DNA of 64,000 nucleotides from Sapria himalayana (taxonomy: Eukaryota; Streptophyta; Magnoliopsida; Malpighiales; Rafflesiaceae): assembly GCA_029783825.1 (NCBI GenBank), contig JAREIK010000500.1, positions 124,001 through 188,000 of the forward strand, written 5' to 3'. The notes under the pieces were generated by a model, which saw nothing but the letters and a program-made list of their open reading frames with translations, had not been told where the DNA came from and did no database searches. Positions 62,435 to 64,000 of this stretch are shown here, in pieces; within the stretch, counting starts at the first letter, position 1, and each line of letters opens with the position of its first letter. The translations under genes and the position numbers were made by a program.

Positions 62435-64000
62435 GTTCGCCAAAAGTTACAATGAGTGTTTTCATTACTATGTTTTAATGGATTTTAGAGTTATTTTTTA
62501 ATAATTCAATATCTAGTTTAGTCTTTTCCTCTTTTACATGAAATTGTTTGAAATTGGGGATGATTTGCTTCTGTAATTTTTTGGAAATAGCAGTGTCCAA
62601 CAACGCACATCACTTCATTATTTATGTTAGGCAAACATGATTTGGGTTAGGCAATTTTATCAGCTAGTATGAGAGTCTCAAATTGTGGGTTTAGGTGGGC
62701 AATTTGATCTGCCTGAATTGCAGGTATAATTTTAATTATTATTATTAAAATACTTTTCAGTATAATTACATTCAATCATATGAATTTTAATTTTTTAAGT
62801 TATATGATATTTACACATTCTCATATTTTTATTTAAATTTTAATATTTTGTTTCTTAATCTACATCATCATCTTTATTGTTACAATATACTCATGATTTT
62901 TTTTGTTTGTCTTTATTTCATTTATAATGGTCTAATGATTCATCTAATTCTTGTGTTAATTTGTTAATATAAATATTATTATAAGTAGAACTACAATATG
63001 CCTTCTCTTTAGTTTTATTATCTATAGATGAGACACCTAGATAGTTTCTAGCTCTTTTTTTTTAATTTTATTCATATGATTCCACACTTTTATCTTATTG
63101 TATACATCTATTTTATAATAATCTTATGAATATCATATTTAATAGAACATAATATTTTGAATTTGAAAGTAGATGAGCTTAATAATTATCTTATGATATT
63201 TTTTTAACCTATCAAATAATTTTTCATTACATAAGATTTTTGATGTTATTCTCTAATTAATTCAAATGGTGTTAATTTGTGGTTTATATTTTTTTTACTT
63301 TGTCATTCTTTTGAATTGTTGATCCTAAATGATTGAAAGAATTGAATTTTGAAAATTTGGCATAATCAATCTTTCACAAATTATTTCATTTTCTCTAGTC
63401 AATATTAAAATTACAAACTTTATTATATTTTTTATCAATTAATTTTTAAATCTTTATTTTATAATATTTCATGTAACTTATCTAATTTTTATTGTAGACT
63501 AATACTAGTTTTATTGATCATTATAATATCACAATGAATAATATATAACAAATATCTCTTTATGATGACGTGTCATCAATTTATTTAAATTAAAGCCAAG
63601 AAATATAAGCATAAAATAGATACTTGTATTTCTTTTAAAATAAATAGTTTATTTGACATGTCTCTAACACATCATATATTTGTTACAATACTATCATATA
63701 TATCGTCTATTATACTAATATAATAAAAAATATTTTATTTTTTTAAATGCCTATAAAATTTATGTTCTCAGAATGTTATCTTATGTATTTTCTAAGTTGA
63801 TAAAAATCATATATATTATATTTTATTTTCTCTGCTTTTTATAAATTATCTAAGTGAGAAAATAATTTAACTAGTTGACCACCTGATATGCGATTAAATT
63901 GATTCTTACATATAATGGTTAAACTTTTGAGTCTCTTCTCAATTATTTTTTCTCAAAATGTTTCTTATGTGACACATCAATTTTATATATGTATATATAT
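62435..64000 (+). other. CTR9 intron 3 (incomplete)
   Basis: Opens at the donor 'gttcgcc' after exon 3. At least 1.57 kb, AT-rich; the next coding block, expected to continue 'QLLLAKG'-like sequence, is not in the window. It contains an antisense LINE fragment. Confidence 0.75.
62940..64000 (-). mobile_element. L1-type LINE reverse transcriptase fragment, antisense in CTR9 intron
   Basis: Minus strand, read from the window edge: 'MIFINLENT' (from MIFIDLEKAYD), 'YNRRYI'-type and 'YILFI' remnants where the catalytic FADD should be, then 'NSFNHLGSTIQKNDKVKKI' near 63,360-63,300 (from FKYLGSxxQxxGxxxxD). A terminal 'LGVSSIDNKTKEKA' block follows near 63,030-62,990 (from GVAxIxxKLxExRLRWFGHV). 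The order is that of plant L1 ORF2 RT C-termini. All frames are broken and the catalytic aspartates are lost. Confidence 0.65.

Overview
The window is a repeat-dominated, AT-rich stretch of a flowering-plant nuclear genome. Two real protein-coding genes were recognised. One is a GROWTH-REGULATING FACTOR (GRF) transcription factor on the minus strand (39,116-40,798; three exons, 384 aa predicted). The other is the 5' part of the gene for CTR9, the TPR scaffold of the Paf1 elongation complex, on the plus strand (exons from 61,789, running off the right edge). Spliced genes with GT-AG introns, a QLQ+WRC protein and plant Copia, hAT, CACTA and L1 elements all indicate an angiosperm. Nearly every transposon is old and full of stops, so the lineage has had little recent transposition; species cannot be named from this sequence alone.

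Layout. 1-13.4 kb, 17.4-19.56 kb and 21.6-24.0 kb hold copies of one non-coding AT-rich repeat family, in both orientations, studded with the palindromic word GTCATGAC and its variants. I could not assign it to a known class. Members of an hAT transposon family with GC-rich ends and a tagaggtgtcaaa-type terminus lie within and between these blocks: 13.4-16.7 kb, 19.56-21.62 kb (carrying two smaller hAT insertions), 27.2-28.5 kb, and 28.7-33.8 kb (carrying a 1.43-kb hAT whose target-site duplication can be checked against the empty site in a sister copy). A ~570-bp unit repeated about 3.6 times in tandem fills 24.9-26.9 kb.

33.85-38.02 kb is a decayed plus-strand Copia element; 42.17-45.27 kb is another on the minus strand. 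Each is interrupted by a solo LTR of one common family, and the GRF gene lies between them. After a hairpin MITE (45.4 kb) and about 0.9 kb of AT/GT microsatellite, a ~7.1-kb CACTA element occupies 48.03-55.11 kb. It abuts a minus-strand Copia gag/LTR remnant (to ~57.0 kb). A Copia-type element with ~1-kb LTRs and only gag plus protease inside (57.07-61.07 kb) ends about 0.7 kb before CTR9. The third CTR9 intron contains an antisense L1-type LINE fragment.

The two host genes are functionally independent: GRF acts in organ growth with GIF co-activators, CTR9 in transcription elongation and chromatin marking. The most informative gene-level observation is that the GRF mRNA carries a mutated version of the miR396 target sequence, like the GRF5/GRF6 type known from Arabidopsis. 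No tRNA, rRNA, CRISPR or other non-coding RNA gene was recognised.
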